The notes: generated from the letters alone by a model not told the origin. Counted from the stretch's first letter, positions 1 through 8,508 are shown. The stretch is DNA of 64,000 nt from Clostridiales bacterium (GCA_003507395.1 DNVW01000012.1:47085-111084); one strand, 5' to 3'. Made by a program: numbers and translations.

Positions 1-64
1 GCTGCTTTTGCCAACCATTGAAGTCTTTTCCATCATATTCTATTATCAATTTAATATTTCTCAT
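1..64 (-). CDS. truA: tRNA pseudouridine synthase A, N-terminal fragment (cut by window edge)
   Basis: Only the first 21 codons are visible. The ATG is at 62-64 on the minus strand and the reading frame runs off the left edge. The peptide MRNIKLIIEYDGKDFNGWQK has the typical TruA opening (YDG-x-x-F-x-GWQ). TruA makes pseudouridine at positions 38-40 of the tRNA anticodon arm in the cytoplasm. A purine-rich AAAAGAG lies about 10 bases upstream of the start. It follows cdaA by 42 bases on the same strand, so it is probably the next gene of that operon. The assignment rests on a short but very characteristic segment. Confidence 0.8.
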   Translation of the reverse strand, partial: MRNIKLIIEYDGKDFNGWQKQ

Positions 65-106
65 AATATTAATCTCTTTTCTTAAATAATATTTAAGGTC
101 TGTTTT

Positions 107-1024
107 TTAAACAGACCCTTTGTTAACTATACCTTTGTTCTTATTTTTCTTCTTAAACGTAGGCATCTTTCTTGGAATTTCATCTCCAAACCTTTTTATT
201 AACACATTTTTTATTAATATACTTTTTAGTGTTTCTTCTTTTAAATCCGCAATCAGAGTTCCATCTTTGGCTAATGATATTTTGCCCGTTTCCTCTGATA
301 CTACTATTGCTATACTATCTGTTTCTTTAGAAATTCCTATTGCCGCTCTATGTCTTGTTCCTAATTCTTTTGCAATATTTTTATCGCTTGCAAGTGGTAA
401 TATGCATGCAGCTGCTGCTATTTTATTATTGCTTATTACTACAGCTCCATCATGTAGTGGAGTATTTGGAGTAAATATATTTACTAATAATTGTGGAGAT
501 ATTTCACTATCTAATTTCAACCCTGTTTCCATTATGTCATTTATTTGTATATCTCTTTCAATTACTATCAATGCTCCTGTTTTTTGTTTTGCTAACTCCA
601 TTGTGGCAATTACTATTTTATATATGTTTTCTTTTGTTTTTGTATATATATCTTTTTCTATTCCAAAATATTTAGTTAATTTATTTGTACCCAATTGTTC
701 TAACATTCTTCTTAATTCAGGTGCAAATATTACAATTATTGCTATTACTCCATATGGCATAAATATTGTTAATATACAATTTAATATTTTTAAATGTAAA
801 ATATCACTTAATAAGGTAACTATTAGTATAAAAACTATTCCTTTTAATAGTTGCCAAACTCTTGTCCTTTTAGAATATTTAATAAATTTATATACTAAAC
901 CAATAACAATTGTCAAATCTAAAATAAGTATGATTAACCTCAGTGGATTTTCTTTTAAATACCAAAAATAATCAATTAAATTATTCCATATATTATTTAT
1001 ATTTACAGTAAAATAATTTTCCAA
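107..1024 (-). CDS. cdaA: CdaA-type diadenylate cyclase (c-di-AMP synthase)
   Basis: This 305-aa membrane protein makes c-di-AMP from two ATP, a signal for potassium and wall homeostasis. The N-terminal third holds about three hydrophobic helices (roughly residues 30-100). The DAC domain follows, with the DGAVV and RHRAAIG motifs that mark the active site. The start codon is TTG (1022-1024) behind a GAGGGG ribosome binding site; no better ATG lies upstream in frame. In many Firmicutes cdaA is followed by cdaR and glmM. Here truA follows directly, so the regulator CdaR is not encoded next to it in this window. The C-terminus is lysine-rich. Identification is secure. Confidence 0.95.
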   Translation of the reverse strand: MENYFTVNINNIWNNLIDYFWYLKENPLRLIILILDLTIVIGLVYKFIKYSKRTRVWQLLKGIVFILIVTLLSDILHLKILNCILTIFMPYGVIAIIVIFAPELRRMLEQLGTNKLTKYFGIEKDIYTKTKENIYKIVIATMELAKQKTGALIVIERDIQINDIMETGLKLDSEISPQLLVNIFTPNTPLHDGAVVISNNKIAAAACILPLASDKNIAKELGTRHRAAIGISKETDSIAIVVSEETGKISLAKDGTLIADLKEETLKSILIKNVLIKRFGDEIPRKMPTFKKKNKNKGIVNKGSV

Positions 1025-1047
1025 ACTATCCCCTCTATCTTTTGTTT

Positions 1048-1167
1048 TTAAGCTGCTAAGTAATATATTAATGTTCCTGCCATACTAACAACAAACATTA
1101 ATGCTAATACTGCTGCAATAACTCTTATAGCTATTTTTCCAATATCGCGTTTTTTCTTTTTTGCCAT
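1048..1167 (-). CDS. 39-aa single-span membrane peptide upstream of cdaA
   Basis: A strong GGAGG ribosome binding site sits 7 bases before the ATG (1165-1167). The 39-aa product opens with a basic cluster (MAKKKKRDIG) and continues with one hydrophobic helix (about residues 11-37) ending in LAA. It lies on the cdaA strand, 23 bases before the cdaA start, so co-transcription is likely. It may belong to one of the small membrane-protein families of Firmicutes (DUF4044-like proteins have this layout), but that is a guess from shape. Function unknown; a role near CdaA is inferred only from position. Confidence 0.7.
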   Translation of the reverse strand: MAKKKKRDIGKIAIRVIAAVLALMFVVSMAGTLIYYLAA

Positions 1168-1293
1168 TAGTTTATCCTCCTTAATTTTAACTCTAATTAT
1201 GTTATAGCATATTTCTACTTTTTTTTCAAGAGCTTGTACAATAATTCTTTGCTAGTTTTCAATAATTGCAATGCATTATTAAGCATTTTTAAA

Positions 1294-1345
1294 GGGTGTC
1301 CCAAATTGGGCAATTGGGGCAATTAGGGACTGTCCCCAATTGTTC
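1294..1345 (+). repeat. REP-like dispersed repeat, copy 1 (3' of pheT)
   Basis: The core GGGACTGTCCCCAATTG is preceded by a GGGTGTCCC half and spaced AATTGGG-type units, giving an imperfect palindrome. Related copies lie near 9285, 37640, 38228, 60121 and 62612. The TGA stop of pheT (1344-1346) abuts this copy. Confidence 0.85.
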
Positions 1346-3707
1346 ATTTTCTTATTTCTGCTCCGTTTTTTTCTAAGTTTGCTATTATTTTTTCTAGTAT
1401 GTTGTTTATTTCTTCATCTGTTAAAGTTCTGTCGTTTGTTCCAAATTCTAACGAGTATGCTATGCTTTTTTTGTTTTCTTCTATTCCTTTTCCTGTATAT
1501 ACATCAAATACTTCTGTGTTAAGTAATAGTGATCCTGCTGATTTTTTTATTAATGTTGCTATTTCTTGTGCTGTTACATTTTTATTTATAATTACTGCTA
1601 AATCTTTTTTTACACTTGGATATTTTGAAAGTTCTTTATATTTCATTTTTCCAACTTTTTTGGCCAATAGTTTTTCTAGGTTTATTTCAAATACATATAT
1701 ATTTTCTTTTATTTTTTGTGGATGTACTTTTCCTATTATTCCTATTACGTCATTATTTACTGAAATTAATGCTGATTGTCCTGGATGTAGTTCTTTTGGC
1801 ATTTCTTCTTTTACAATAAAACTATATCTACCTCCATATCCTAAATAGTCTAAAAGTTCTTCCACTATTCCTTTTATAATATAAAAATCTACTTGTTTTT
1901 TTTCTATTCCTAAATAGTAGTTGCCTGTCATTAATCCTGCTATTCCATTTTCTTCTCCATATTTTTCACCTTTTTTATAAAAAGTTTTTCCTATTTCAAA
2001 TATAGATACATCTTTATTATAATGTGCTTTGTTGTACTCATATATTTTTAATAAAGATGGCAATATACTATGTCTTAATGCATTTCTATCTTCTGACATT
2101 GGTGCTAATAACTTTACTATTTCTGTATTGTCATTTGTAAAGTCTTTAGCTTCTTTTTCATTTACTAGAACATATGAAAGAGTCTCGTTTAGTCCTAAAT
2201 CTATCAATTTATTTCTAATTTGTCTCTTTACCTTATCATAACTTCCTAATTTAGTTGGTGACATTGGTAATTTTCCTTCTATATTATTTACACCATATAT
2301 ACGGCCAACCTCTTCTATTAGGTCTTCTTTTATATTGATATCCATTCTTCTTCTAGGCACTTCTACAATTACCGCTTCACCTTTTTCCTCATACGTAAAA
2401 CCTAATCTCCTAAATACATTTAATATATCTTTATTTGATATATTTGAGCCTAATAAAGAATTTATGTTTTTATAAGTTATTTCTATTTTTTTATTTGCCA
2501 ATTCTGTTGTATCATATTTTTCTAATCCACCAACAATTTCTGCTCCAGCATATTTTTGTAATAGATTACAAGATCTTTCAATAGCCATATATGTTCTATT
2601 AGGATCTAATCCTTTTTCAAATCTGTTGCTTGCTTCACTTCTTAATATTTCTTTTGATGTCATTCTTATTTTTACCGGATTGAAAATTGCCGATTCAATT
2701 ATAATATTCTTAGTATTGTCTGTTACTTCTGTTTCCAATCCTCCCATTACTCCTGCTAAACCTATTGCTTTTTTGCCATCTGAGATAACAATGTTTTCTT
2801 CTGTTAAAGTTCTTTCTATTCCATCTAAAGTAGTTAATTTTTCTCCTTTTGTTGCCATTCTTACTTCTAGCTTTCCACTTAGTGTTTCTGCATCATAAAA
2901 ATGTAAAGGTTGGCCTGTTTCTAGCATTACATAATTGCTTATATCAACTACATTATTAATAGGTCTTATTCCTGATGCTATTAATCTGTTTTTTATAAAT
3001 TCTGGGCTTTCTGTTATTGTTACATTTTTTACTTTTTTTGCTAATAACATTTGACAATTTTCTGTCTCTACTTTTATTTTAAATTCATCACTTATATTTT
3101 CACTATTTGGGGTATATGTTAAATCTATATCTTTTACTTTTTTATCATATATTGCTGCTACTTCATAAGCCATGCCGAGTATGCTTAATAAGTCTCCTCT
3201 GTTTGCTGTTAACTCAAAATCTATAACTTCATCATCCATCTGTAAATATTTTATAGGTTCTTCACCTACTGGTGCCTCTTGTGGTAATTCATGTATACCG
3301 TCTTTATCTTCTGGCTTTAAAAATTTACTTTCTAAACCTAATTCTGCCATAGAACATAGCATTCCATTAGATTCTTCTCCGCGAATTTTTCCTGCTTTTA
3401 TTGTAATACCTCCTGGCAAATTTGCTCCTGGTAATGCCACTATTACTTTTAGTCCTTTTCTTACATTTGGTGCTCCACATATAATCTGTAGTATTTGTTC
3501 TCCTACATTTACCTTGCATATGTGCAAATGGTCTGAGTCCGGATGTGCTTCACATTCAAGTACTTCTCCTATTACTAAATTTGTAGCATTTATTAATTTC
3601 TCGGCAGAATCATATTCATTTCCTACATTTGTCATATCTTCTGCTAATTTTTTTACATCTACATCTATATCCACATAATCTTTTAAAAATTTAGTACTTA
3701 ATTTCAT
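1344..3707 (-). CDS. pheT: Phenylalanyl-tRNA synthetase beta subunit
   Basis: This 787-aa protein is the tRNA-binding and editing subunit of the alpha2-beta2 PheRS. Seen in order: an N-terminal tRNA-binding EMAP-like domain (about 40-150, with CGAPNVRKGLKVIVALPG), the B3/4 editing domain (about 200-370), B5, and the C-terminal anticodon-binding FDX-ACB domain (SKYPSVKKDLAVI...). The chosen start MKLSTKFLKDYV is 8 bases after AAGGA; two ATGs further upstream are too close to that site. It overlaps the end of pheS by 17 bases, which points to translational coupling. Control is by the T-box before pheS. Confidence 0.95.
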   Translation of the reverse strand: MKLSTKFLKDYVDIDVDVKKLAEDMTNVGNEYDSAEKLINATNLVIGEVLECEAHPDSDHLHICKVNVGEQILQIICGAPNVRKGLKVIVALPGANLPGGITIKAGKIRGEESNGMLCSMAELGLESKFLKPEDKDGIHELPQEAPVGEEPIKYLQMDDEVIDFELTANRGDLLSILGMAYEVAAIYDKKVKDIDLTYTPNSENISDEFKIKVETENCQMLLAKKVKNVTITESPEFIKNRLIASGIRPINNVVDISNYVMLETGQPLHFYDAETLSGKLEVRMATKGEKLTTLDGIERTLTEENIVISDGKKAIGLAGVMGGLETEVTDNTKNIIIESAIFNPVKIRMTSKEILRSEASNRFEKGLDPNRTYMAIERSCNLLQKYAGAEIVGGLEKYDTTELANKKIEITYKNINSLLGSNISNKDILNVFRRLGFTYEEKGEAVIVEVPRRRMDINIKEDLIEEVGRIYGVNNIEGKLPMSPTKLGSYDKVKRQIRNKLIDLGLNETLSYVLVNEKEAKDFTNDNTEIVKLLAPMSEDRNALRHSILPSLLKIYEYNKAHYNKDVSIFEIGKTFYKKGEKYGEENGIAGLMTGNYYLGIEKKQVDFYIIKGIVEELLDYLGYGGRYSFIVKEEMPKELHPGQSALISVNNDVIGIIGKVHPQKIKENIYVFEINLEKLLAKKVGKMKYKELSKYPSVKKDLAVIINKNVTAQEIATLIKKSAGSLLLNTEVFDVYTGKGIEENKKSIAYSLEFGTNDRTLTDEEINNILEKIIANLEKNGAEIRK

Positions 3708-4746
3708 TTTCTTCATCCTTTCTATCAAATTGGCTTAAAAATTTTATATCATTTGTATACAACAAACGAATATCTGTTATTCCATATTTGAACATTGCTA
3801 GTCTATCTAGCCCTGTTCCAAAAGCAAATCCAGTGTATACTTCTGGGTCATATCCGTTCATTTTTAACACATTGGGATGTACTATTCCTGAGCCTAATAT
3901 TTCTATCCAACCTGTTTGTTTGCATAAGTTGCAACCTTTTCCTCCACATTTAAAGCAGCTCACGTCTACTTCATATGAAGGCTCTGTAAATGGGAAATAA
4001 CTTGGTCTAAATCTTAATTTAGAATTTTCTCCTAACATCTTTTTAACAAATATTTCTAATGTTCCTTTTAGGTCTGCCAAAGATATATTTTTGTCTATTA
4101 CTAGTCCTTCTACTTGACCAAATTGATGAGAATGTGTAGCGTCATCATCTCTTCTATATGTTTTTCCTGGGCATATCATGCGTATTGGTGTTTTTTCTTC
4201 ATTTGCCATCATTGTTCTTGCTTGAACAGATGATGTTTGAGTTCTTAACAAATATTCTGTTGTTACATAAAAGCTATCTTGCATATCTCTTGCTGGATGT
4301 CCTTTGGGTAGATTTAATCTTTCAAAACAATATTCATCTGTTTCTAATTCTGGACCATCTACAACATCATATCCCATAGAAACAAATATATCTTCTACCT
4401 CTTCTATAACTCTATTAATAGGATGTTTGCTACCTCTTTTTATTTTTGTACTTGGCAAAGTTATATCTATTTTTTCTGCTTTCAATTTTTCTTCCATTTC
4501 CTTATTTTTTAATTCTTCTTCTTTTTGATTAAAAACAGTTTCTATTTTTTCTCTTACTTCATTTACTAAACTTCCTATTACTGGTCTTTCTTCTGTTGAA
4601 AGTGCTCCCATACCTCTTAATATTGCTGTAAGCTCACCTTTTTTTCCCAAATATTTTACTTTAGCTTCTTCTAAAGTTTTTATATCTTGAGAAAGTTCAA
4701 CTTCTTTTATTGCTTTTTTTTCAATTTGTATAATTTCTTCCTTCAT
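3691..4746 (-). CDS. pheS: Phenylalanyl-tRNA synthetase alpha subunit
   Basis: This 351-aa catalytic subunit charges tRNA-Phe. It has an N-terminal coiled-coil arm (about 1-85) and a class II catalytic core with the TQTSSVQARTM motif, RDDDATHSHQFGQVEG and the C-terminal motif 3 GFAFGTGLDRLAM. The start is the ATG at 4744-4746 behind AGGAAAG. An open frame extends 38 codons upstream through the terminator hairpin and an inverted repeat, but those codons show no family similarity. First gene of a T-box-controlled pheST operon. Confidence 0.95.
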   Translation of the reverse strand: MKEEIIQIEKKAIKEVELSQDIKTLEEAKVKYLGKKGELTAILRGMGALSTEERPVIGSLVNEVREKIETVFNQKEEELKNKEMEEKLKAEKIDITLPSTKIKRGSKHPINRVIEEVEDIFVSMGYDVVDGPELETDEYCFERLNLPKGHPARDMQDSFYVTTEYLLRTQTSSVQARTMMANEEKTPIRMICPGKTYRRDDDATHSHQFGQVEGLVIDKNISLADLKGTLEIFVKKMLGENSKLRFRPSYFPFTEPSYEVDVSCFKCGGKGCNLCKQTGWIEILGSGIVHPNVLKMNGYDPEVYTGFAFGTGLDRLAMFKYGITDIRLLYTNDIKFLSQFDRKDEENEIKY

Positions 4747-4802
4747 AAAATATCTTTCCTTTCTTTTCAAAACCGCTATGAGGCTTTGATACATCGAAGC
4801 TC

Positions 4803-4847
4803 TTTTGTATAATAGGAAGGTTTGGAGAACTTTTCTATTATACAAAA
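4803..4847. repeat. 13-bp inverted repeat between T-box terminator and pheS
   Basis: The arms TTTTGTATAATAG and CTATTATACAAAA match perfectly around a GGAAGGTTTGGAGAAC loop. A related hairpin with the same TATAATAGGAAG core is at 56286-56322, which suggests a small dispersed hairpin family. Confidence 0.6.
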
Positions 4848-5086
4848 AAAACAGTTCCATCCTGTTAGGACGAACTGGCTCGTGGTACCACCTAATTTTA
4901 TTAATTAAATAATTAACCTCTATAGCTATAACGTAGCAATCGTTTACCTCTACTGTTATTCAAGGTAAAACCTAAAAAGTGAAATTTCTGTAAAAAATAT
5001 ATAATGGTTTTCAGCTACCCCATTTTCTCTATAATATATTTTATTTTTACATACTTTGCTTTTTCAACGGCTTATATTTTTAATAC
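4841..5086 (-). promoter_or_regulatory. T-box riboswitch leader of pheST (Phe, candidate specifier UUC)
   Basis: The T-box sequence AGGTGGTACCACG is at 4881-4893 (minus strand). It is followed by a terminator stem (arms CAGTTCGTCC / GGATGGAACTG, 4852-4877) and eight T residues. Upstream a Stem I can be drawn from GTAAAAA pairing with TTTTTTAC. A UUC triplet (complement of 4981-4983) lies in a suitable place on its 3' side as specifier. Uncharged tRNA-Phe would favour the antiterminator and raise pheST expression. The T-box call is firm; the specifier position is by eye. Confidence 0.88.
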
Positions 5087-5092
5087 TTATAT

Positions 5093-5121
5093 ATATTAAC
5101 ATATTTTGAATTTTAATTCAA
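5093..5121 (-). promoter_or_regulatory. Sigma-A-type promoter of the pheST leader
   Basis: The -35 TTGAAT (5116-5121) and -10 TAATAT (5093-5098) are separated by 17 bases. This places the transcript start near 5086, just ahead of the T-box Stem I. Confidence 0.6.
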
Positions 5122-5142
5122 TAGTTTAGAAAAATAATCTAC

Positions 5143-5171
5143 GCATAATACAACCTCTCCTCGAATACAAT
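5143..5171 (+). promoter_or_regulatory. Candidate sigma-E promoter of spoIIID
   Basis: GCATAAT (5143-5149) and AATACAAT (5164-5171) with a 14-base spacer closely match the B. subtilis sigma-E pattern (KMATATT, N14-15, CATACAMT). The position, about 35 bases before the spoIIID start, fits. SpoIIID is a known sigma-E-regulon member in B. subtilis, which supports the call. Confidence 0.55.
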
Positions 5172-5205
5172 TTAACAAATGCAATTCGTATAGGGGGTTT
5201 TTCAT

Positions 5206-5470
5206 TTGAGTAAGATATATATAGAAGAACGTGCTGTAGATTTGGCACACTATATTATAGATACTGGAGACACAGTCAGAGGAGCAGCTAAAAAATTTCG
5301 GAATAAGTAAAAGTACTGTACACAAAGATGTTAGCGAAAGATTGAAAAAAATAAACCCATCATTATTTTTAGAAGTTAGAGCAATTCTGGATGAAAACAA
5401 AGCTGAAAGGCATATACGTGGTGGAATGGCCACAAAACTGAAATATAGTCATAAAGAAAAAGTAAGCTAA
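5206..5470 (+). CDS. spoIIID: SpoIIID sporulation transcription factor, split by a +1 frameshift at a CGG codon
   Basis: The TTG start (5206-5208) lies 8 bases after AGGGGG. Frame 0 encodes 31 codons with a good match to SpoIIID (ERAVDLAHYI...VRGAAKKF), then CGG AAT AAG TAA stops it at 5310. Skipping one base (C5299) restores FGISKSTVHKD, INPSLFLEVRAILD and HIRGGMATKLKY to the TAA at 5468-5470. That gives an 87-aa product of normal family length, with helix-turn-helix and C-terminal DNA-binding helix intact. SpoIIID switches mother-cell transcription between sigma-E and sigma-K. The rest of the gene shows no decay, so programmed +1 reading, CGG recoding, a recent mutation or a sequence error are all possible. 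Confidence 0.85.
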
Positions 5471-5498
5471 AAAAACTGTCGAAAATATCGACAGTTTT
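5471..5498 (+). terminator. Rho-independent terminator after spoIIID
   Basis: AACTGTCGA and TCGACAGTT form a stem with a five-base loop, flanked by A and T runs. The hairpin can serve spoIIID (plus) and the zinc-ribbon gene (minus). Confidence 0.85.
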
Positions 5499-5503
5499 TC
5501 TTG

Positions 5504-5668
5504 TTAATTATTTTTAAAATTATTTCTATTTTGTTTTCTTGCTTTTCTACACTCTGGGCATCTTTGTGGTTCATTTGTAAAACCTTTTTCAGCATAAAAT
5601 GCTTGTTCACCTTCAGTAAAAACGAATTCTGCTCCACAGTCTTTGCATACTAATGTTTTGTCTGCCAT
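5504..5668 (-). CDS. Small zinc-ribbon protein
   Basis: This 54-aa protein has two CxxC pairs: CKDC near residue 8 and CPEC near residue 37. Between them is a conserved FTEGEQAFYAEKGF segment, the layout of the short zinc-binding proteins common in Clostridia (zinc-ribbon, zinc_ribbon_4-like). The tail is basic (RKARKQNRNN). An AAGGAGG site precedes the ATG by 8 bases. Zinc binding is expected from the four cysteines. The cellular role is unknown. It converges with spoIIID on a shared terminator. Confidence 0.85.
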   Translation of the reverse strand: MADKTLVCKDCGAEFVFTEGEQAFYAEKGFTNEPQRCPECRKARKQNRNNFKNN

Positions 5669-5846
5669 TATAGGTTACCTCCTTCTTATTTTTTGACATT
5701 TAATATTTTTGACACATTGATACTTTTTTTCATCAAAAAAGAAGGAAATAGTCTACAAAATAATTAAATTCAATTTAAGCTTTTTCAAGCCACAATTAGT
5801 ATAACATAAACCAATAAATAAAACAACTAAATTTTAAAAAATCTTT

Positions 5847-6623
5847 TTATGACCCTGTTGATTTATATTTACGTAATCCTATATTCCATACTATATAACA
5901 AGGAATAATAAAAAATATAGAAAATATTGGTAAAAACATATATAGCTTATTATATGTTCGCTCTATTATATATAAAAGTGGATAATAATTTACTAAAGCT
6001 AATGGCAATATATATGTAAAAAAGTTTTTTACCCATTTGTGATAAATATTTAATGGGTATTGTGCTAAATCCCTTGCACCATCTGTAAATATATTCATTA
6101 TTTCTAAACTTTGTGTGGTAAAAAATGTTATTCCTGCTTTAAGTACAAATAAAGAAACATAAATTATTATCGTTCCTATAGCCATTAATGTTAAAGTAAT
6201 TAACTTTTCTGTTTCTAGAAGGTCTGGATTACGTATTATTACCCAAATTACAATTACTAGCGAAGCCAAACATCTACCAAATTTTGCAAATTCCACTTTT
6301 AAGCCTAATACCTGTAAAATTATACTTCTGGGTCTAACTAATACTCTATCAAATTCACCATTTGCAATCATTTTATCGAAATGGTCAAAAGCTCTAAAAA
6401 AACATTCTGCTATTGAAAATCCAAAAAAAGATATTGAAAAACATATTAATACATTTTCAAAAGTATATCCTTCAATATTACCAAATTTGTCAAATAAAAA
6501 TATGATTGATAAAAATGAAAAAATTGAAGTTGCTATTTGTCCCATACAAGATATTATAAAAGTTTTCCCATATTCTAATAAGGATTTCAAATGCATAGAA
6601 AGATACTTTAAATATAATTTCAA
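5847..6623 (-). CDS. ABC-2 family exporter permease (second subunit)
   Basis: This 258-aa protein has about six hydrophobic helices and the ABC-2 style segment FDHFDKMIANGEFDRVLVRP. It resembles the DUF990/ABC-2 permeases that pair in twos with one ATPase. It sits 11 bases after the first permease gene and forms an ATPase-permease-permease operon read leftwards from 8508. Transport direction is presumably export; the substrate is not predictable. No clear terminator follows; the AT-rich stretch 5670-5846 holds no gene. Confidence 0.8.
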   Translation of the reverse strand: MKLYLKYLSMHLKSLLEYGKTFIISCMGQIATSIFSFLSIIFLFDKFGNIEGYTFENVLICFSISFFGFSIAECFFRAFDHFDKMIANGEFDRVLVRPRSIILQVLGLKVEFAKFGRCLASLVIVIWVIIRNPDLLETEKLITLTLMAIGTIIIYVSLFVLKAGITFFTTQSLEIMNIFTDGARDLAQYPLNIYHKWVKNFFTYILPLALVNYYPLLYIIERTYNKLYMFLPIFSIFFIIPCYIVWNIGLRKYKSTGS

Positions 6624-6634
6624 TTTTCTCCCCC

Positions 6635-7498
6635 CTATCCACCTTGTACTATTAATTTTGAAAGTCGCTTATTCATCATTTTCTTTCCTAAAATAGTTAA
6701 TATAGTAAGCCAAAACAACTGTAATAATATTATTTTGAAAATCTCAGCCCCATTAGATATATACCCATTATAAATATTAAATGATACATTTTCCATATAA
6801 TAAAATGGTGTAAATTTTAATATTTTTATCATATAATTTGGCATAAATGCTATTGGAATTGCCCCTCCTGTGCAAAACTCCATAACAAGTTGAAATGTAA
6901 GTTTAATTCCCTGTGTAGTAGTGGTTTTCATTACTATAATGTATAATAACATTACATATGCTATTATTAATCCCAGGGATAAAATTAATGTTATAACAAA
7001 TAAGAAAAATGCTCCTATATTGACTGGTGCAGTTAACTTATATTGATTTAAAAATGGCATTGTACAAATTATAAATATAGGCAAAGCTCTTAAAGAAGTA
7101 GCAGCTATTTTTTTGCCTAATGTTTTTGCATGCCATATATAATACAAATCTATTGGCTTCACCAACTCTAATGCAACTCCGCCAGTTTTACACATTTCTA
7201 AAATATCTTTATCCACAGATACAAAATTAAATAATAGAAAAAATGCTTGATGTAACCAAATATATGTACACATTTGTGGAATAGTGTATGTATTTGCATT
7301 TCCATTTTTCATAAAAGTACAATACAGCATAATATACATACCACCCCAAGCAAATTGAGTTATAACTCCTGCAAATGCTGCTATTTTATATTGAATTTCA
7401 TTTAAAAATTTAATTTTAGAATATGCTAAATATATTTTAAGTTTTTGTGCCAATCTTATATAATATCTAAAAATTTTCATTTTTATTATTTTTATCAT
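6635..7498 (-). CDS. ABC-2 family exporter permease (first subunit)
   Basis: This 287-aa integral membrane protein has six predicted spans. The segment MCKTGGVALELVKPIDLYYI matches the conserved cytoplasmic loop of DUF990-type ABC-2 permeases (GG..ALELVKP). The start ATG lies 8 bases after GAAAGGGG. The gene is 36 bases after the ATPase gene and almost abuts the second permease, so the two membrane halves are made together. Substrate unknown; homologues are annotated as multidrug, antibiotic or daunorubicin-type exporters. Confidence 0.8.
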   Translation of the reverse strand: MIKIIKMKIFRYYIRLAQKLKIYLAYSKIKFLNEIQYKIAAFAGVITQFAWGGMYIMLYCTFMKNGNANTYTIPQMCTYIWLHQAFFLLFNFVSVDKDILEMCKTGGVALELVKPIDLYYIWHAKTLGKKIAATSLRALPIFIICTMPFLNQYKLTAPVNIGAFFLFVITLILSLGLIIAYVMLLYIIVMKTTTTQGIKLTFQLVMEFCTGGAIPIAFMPNYMIKILKFTPFYYMENVSFNIYNGYISNGAEIFKIILLQLFWLTILTILGKKMMNKRLSKLIVQGG

Positions 7499-7534
7499 AA
7501 AAATAACCCCTTTCTTTTAAAATAAGTATACTTA

Positions 7535-8508
7535 TTAAATTTGATATTCTTTATATAAGTTAGCAACAACATCATCTATATCTGTATTTTTTATTTCTAT
7601 ATCTAATACTTCTAAAGTACTAGATAAAAATGAAATTGATTCTGTTAATTTGATTTTGCTTTCATCTATTAATATTTTTAGCTCATTTGTACTTTTCTCT
7701 AATACTTCCATTCCTAAAGGAAAATCTGAAATTTTGCCTTTATATTTTATATTTATAACTTTATGGCTATATTTTTTTATTAAGCCATTAAAACTGCCAT
7801 CAAGCAAAACTCTGCCCTTTCCTATTAAAATGACTCTTTTGGTAAGTGCTTCTATATCCCCTGTGTCATGTGTAGTAAGTATTATTGTTGTATTTTTCTC
7901 TTTGTTAATTTTTTTTATAAAGTCTCTTACTGCAATTTTAGAAATACTATCTAGTCCAATAGTTGGCTCATCTAAAAATACTATTTTAGGTTCATGTAAA
8001 AATGCTGCTGCTATTTCGCATCTCATCCTTTGACCCAAACTTAATTGCCTTGTCGGAGTTTTTATTATTTCGCCAATATTTAGCATTTCTGTAAGCATAT
8101 TTCTTTGCTTTTTATAGTTTTCATCCGAAATGTTGTAAATTTCTTTTATCAATTCAAATGAGTCTTCTACTGGAACATCCCACCATAGTGCTGATCTATT
8201 TCCAAAAACAACACCAATATCTTTTACATATTTTTTTCTGTCTTTATATGGAATAAATCCATTAATTTTGCAAATTCCGGAATCTGGCGTTAAAATTCCA
8301 CACATAATTTTAATTGTAGTGGATTTACCGTGCTCCATTTGGGCCTATATATCCGAACCATTTCTCCTTCGTTTATTTTAAAAGATATATCATTTAGTGC
8401 ATTTATTTGTGTATATTCTCTTTTAAAATAATTTTTAAATGCATTTTTTAGCCCTGCATTTCTTTTTGCTACTTTATAAGTTTTTGTAATGTTAGATAAT
8501 TCAATCAT
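7535..8508 (-). CDS. ABC exporter ATPase, Walker A interrupted by two +1 frameshifts at CGG codons
   Basis: Read straight, the gene breaks into three frames. Frame one (from ATG 8508) runs to GEMV and meets CGG (8353-8355). One base later the frame continues GYIGPNGA and meets CGG TAA (8328-8330). One base later again it reads GKSTTIKIM through to the stop at 7535. Joined, the product is about 324 aa with Walker A GPNGAGKST, signature LSLGQRMRCE, Walker B KIVFLDEPTIGLD and the H-loop THD, all normal. The 974-base length equals 324 codons plus two extra bases. Except for these two C residues, 25 bases apart, nothing is degraded. The protein would power the two ABC-2 permeases. See findings for CGG recoding versus error. 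Confidence 0.85.

Noticed and set aside
120..971. Long plus-strand ORF opposite cdaA
   Set aside because: It is the antisense shadow of cdaA, with no ribosome binding site and no domain.
5113..5433. 106-codon minus-strand ORF
   Set aside because: It is opposite to spoIIID; the plus strand encodes recognisable SpoIIID motifs.
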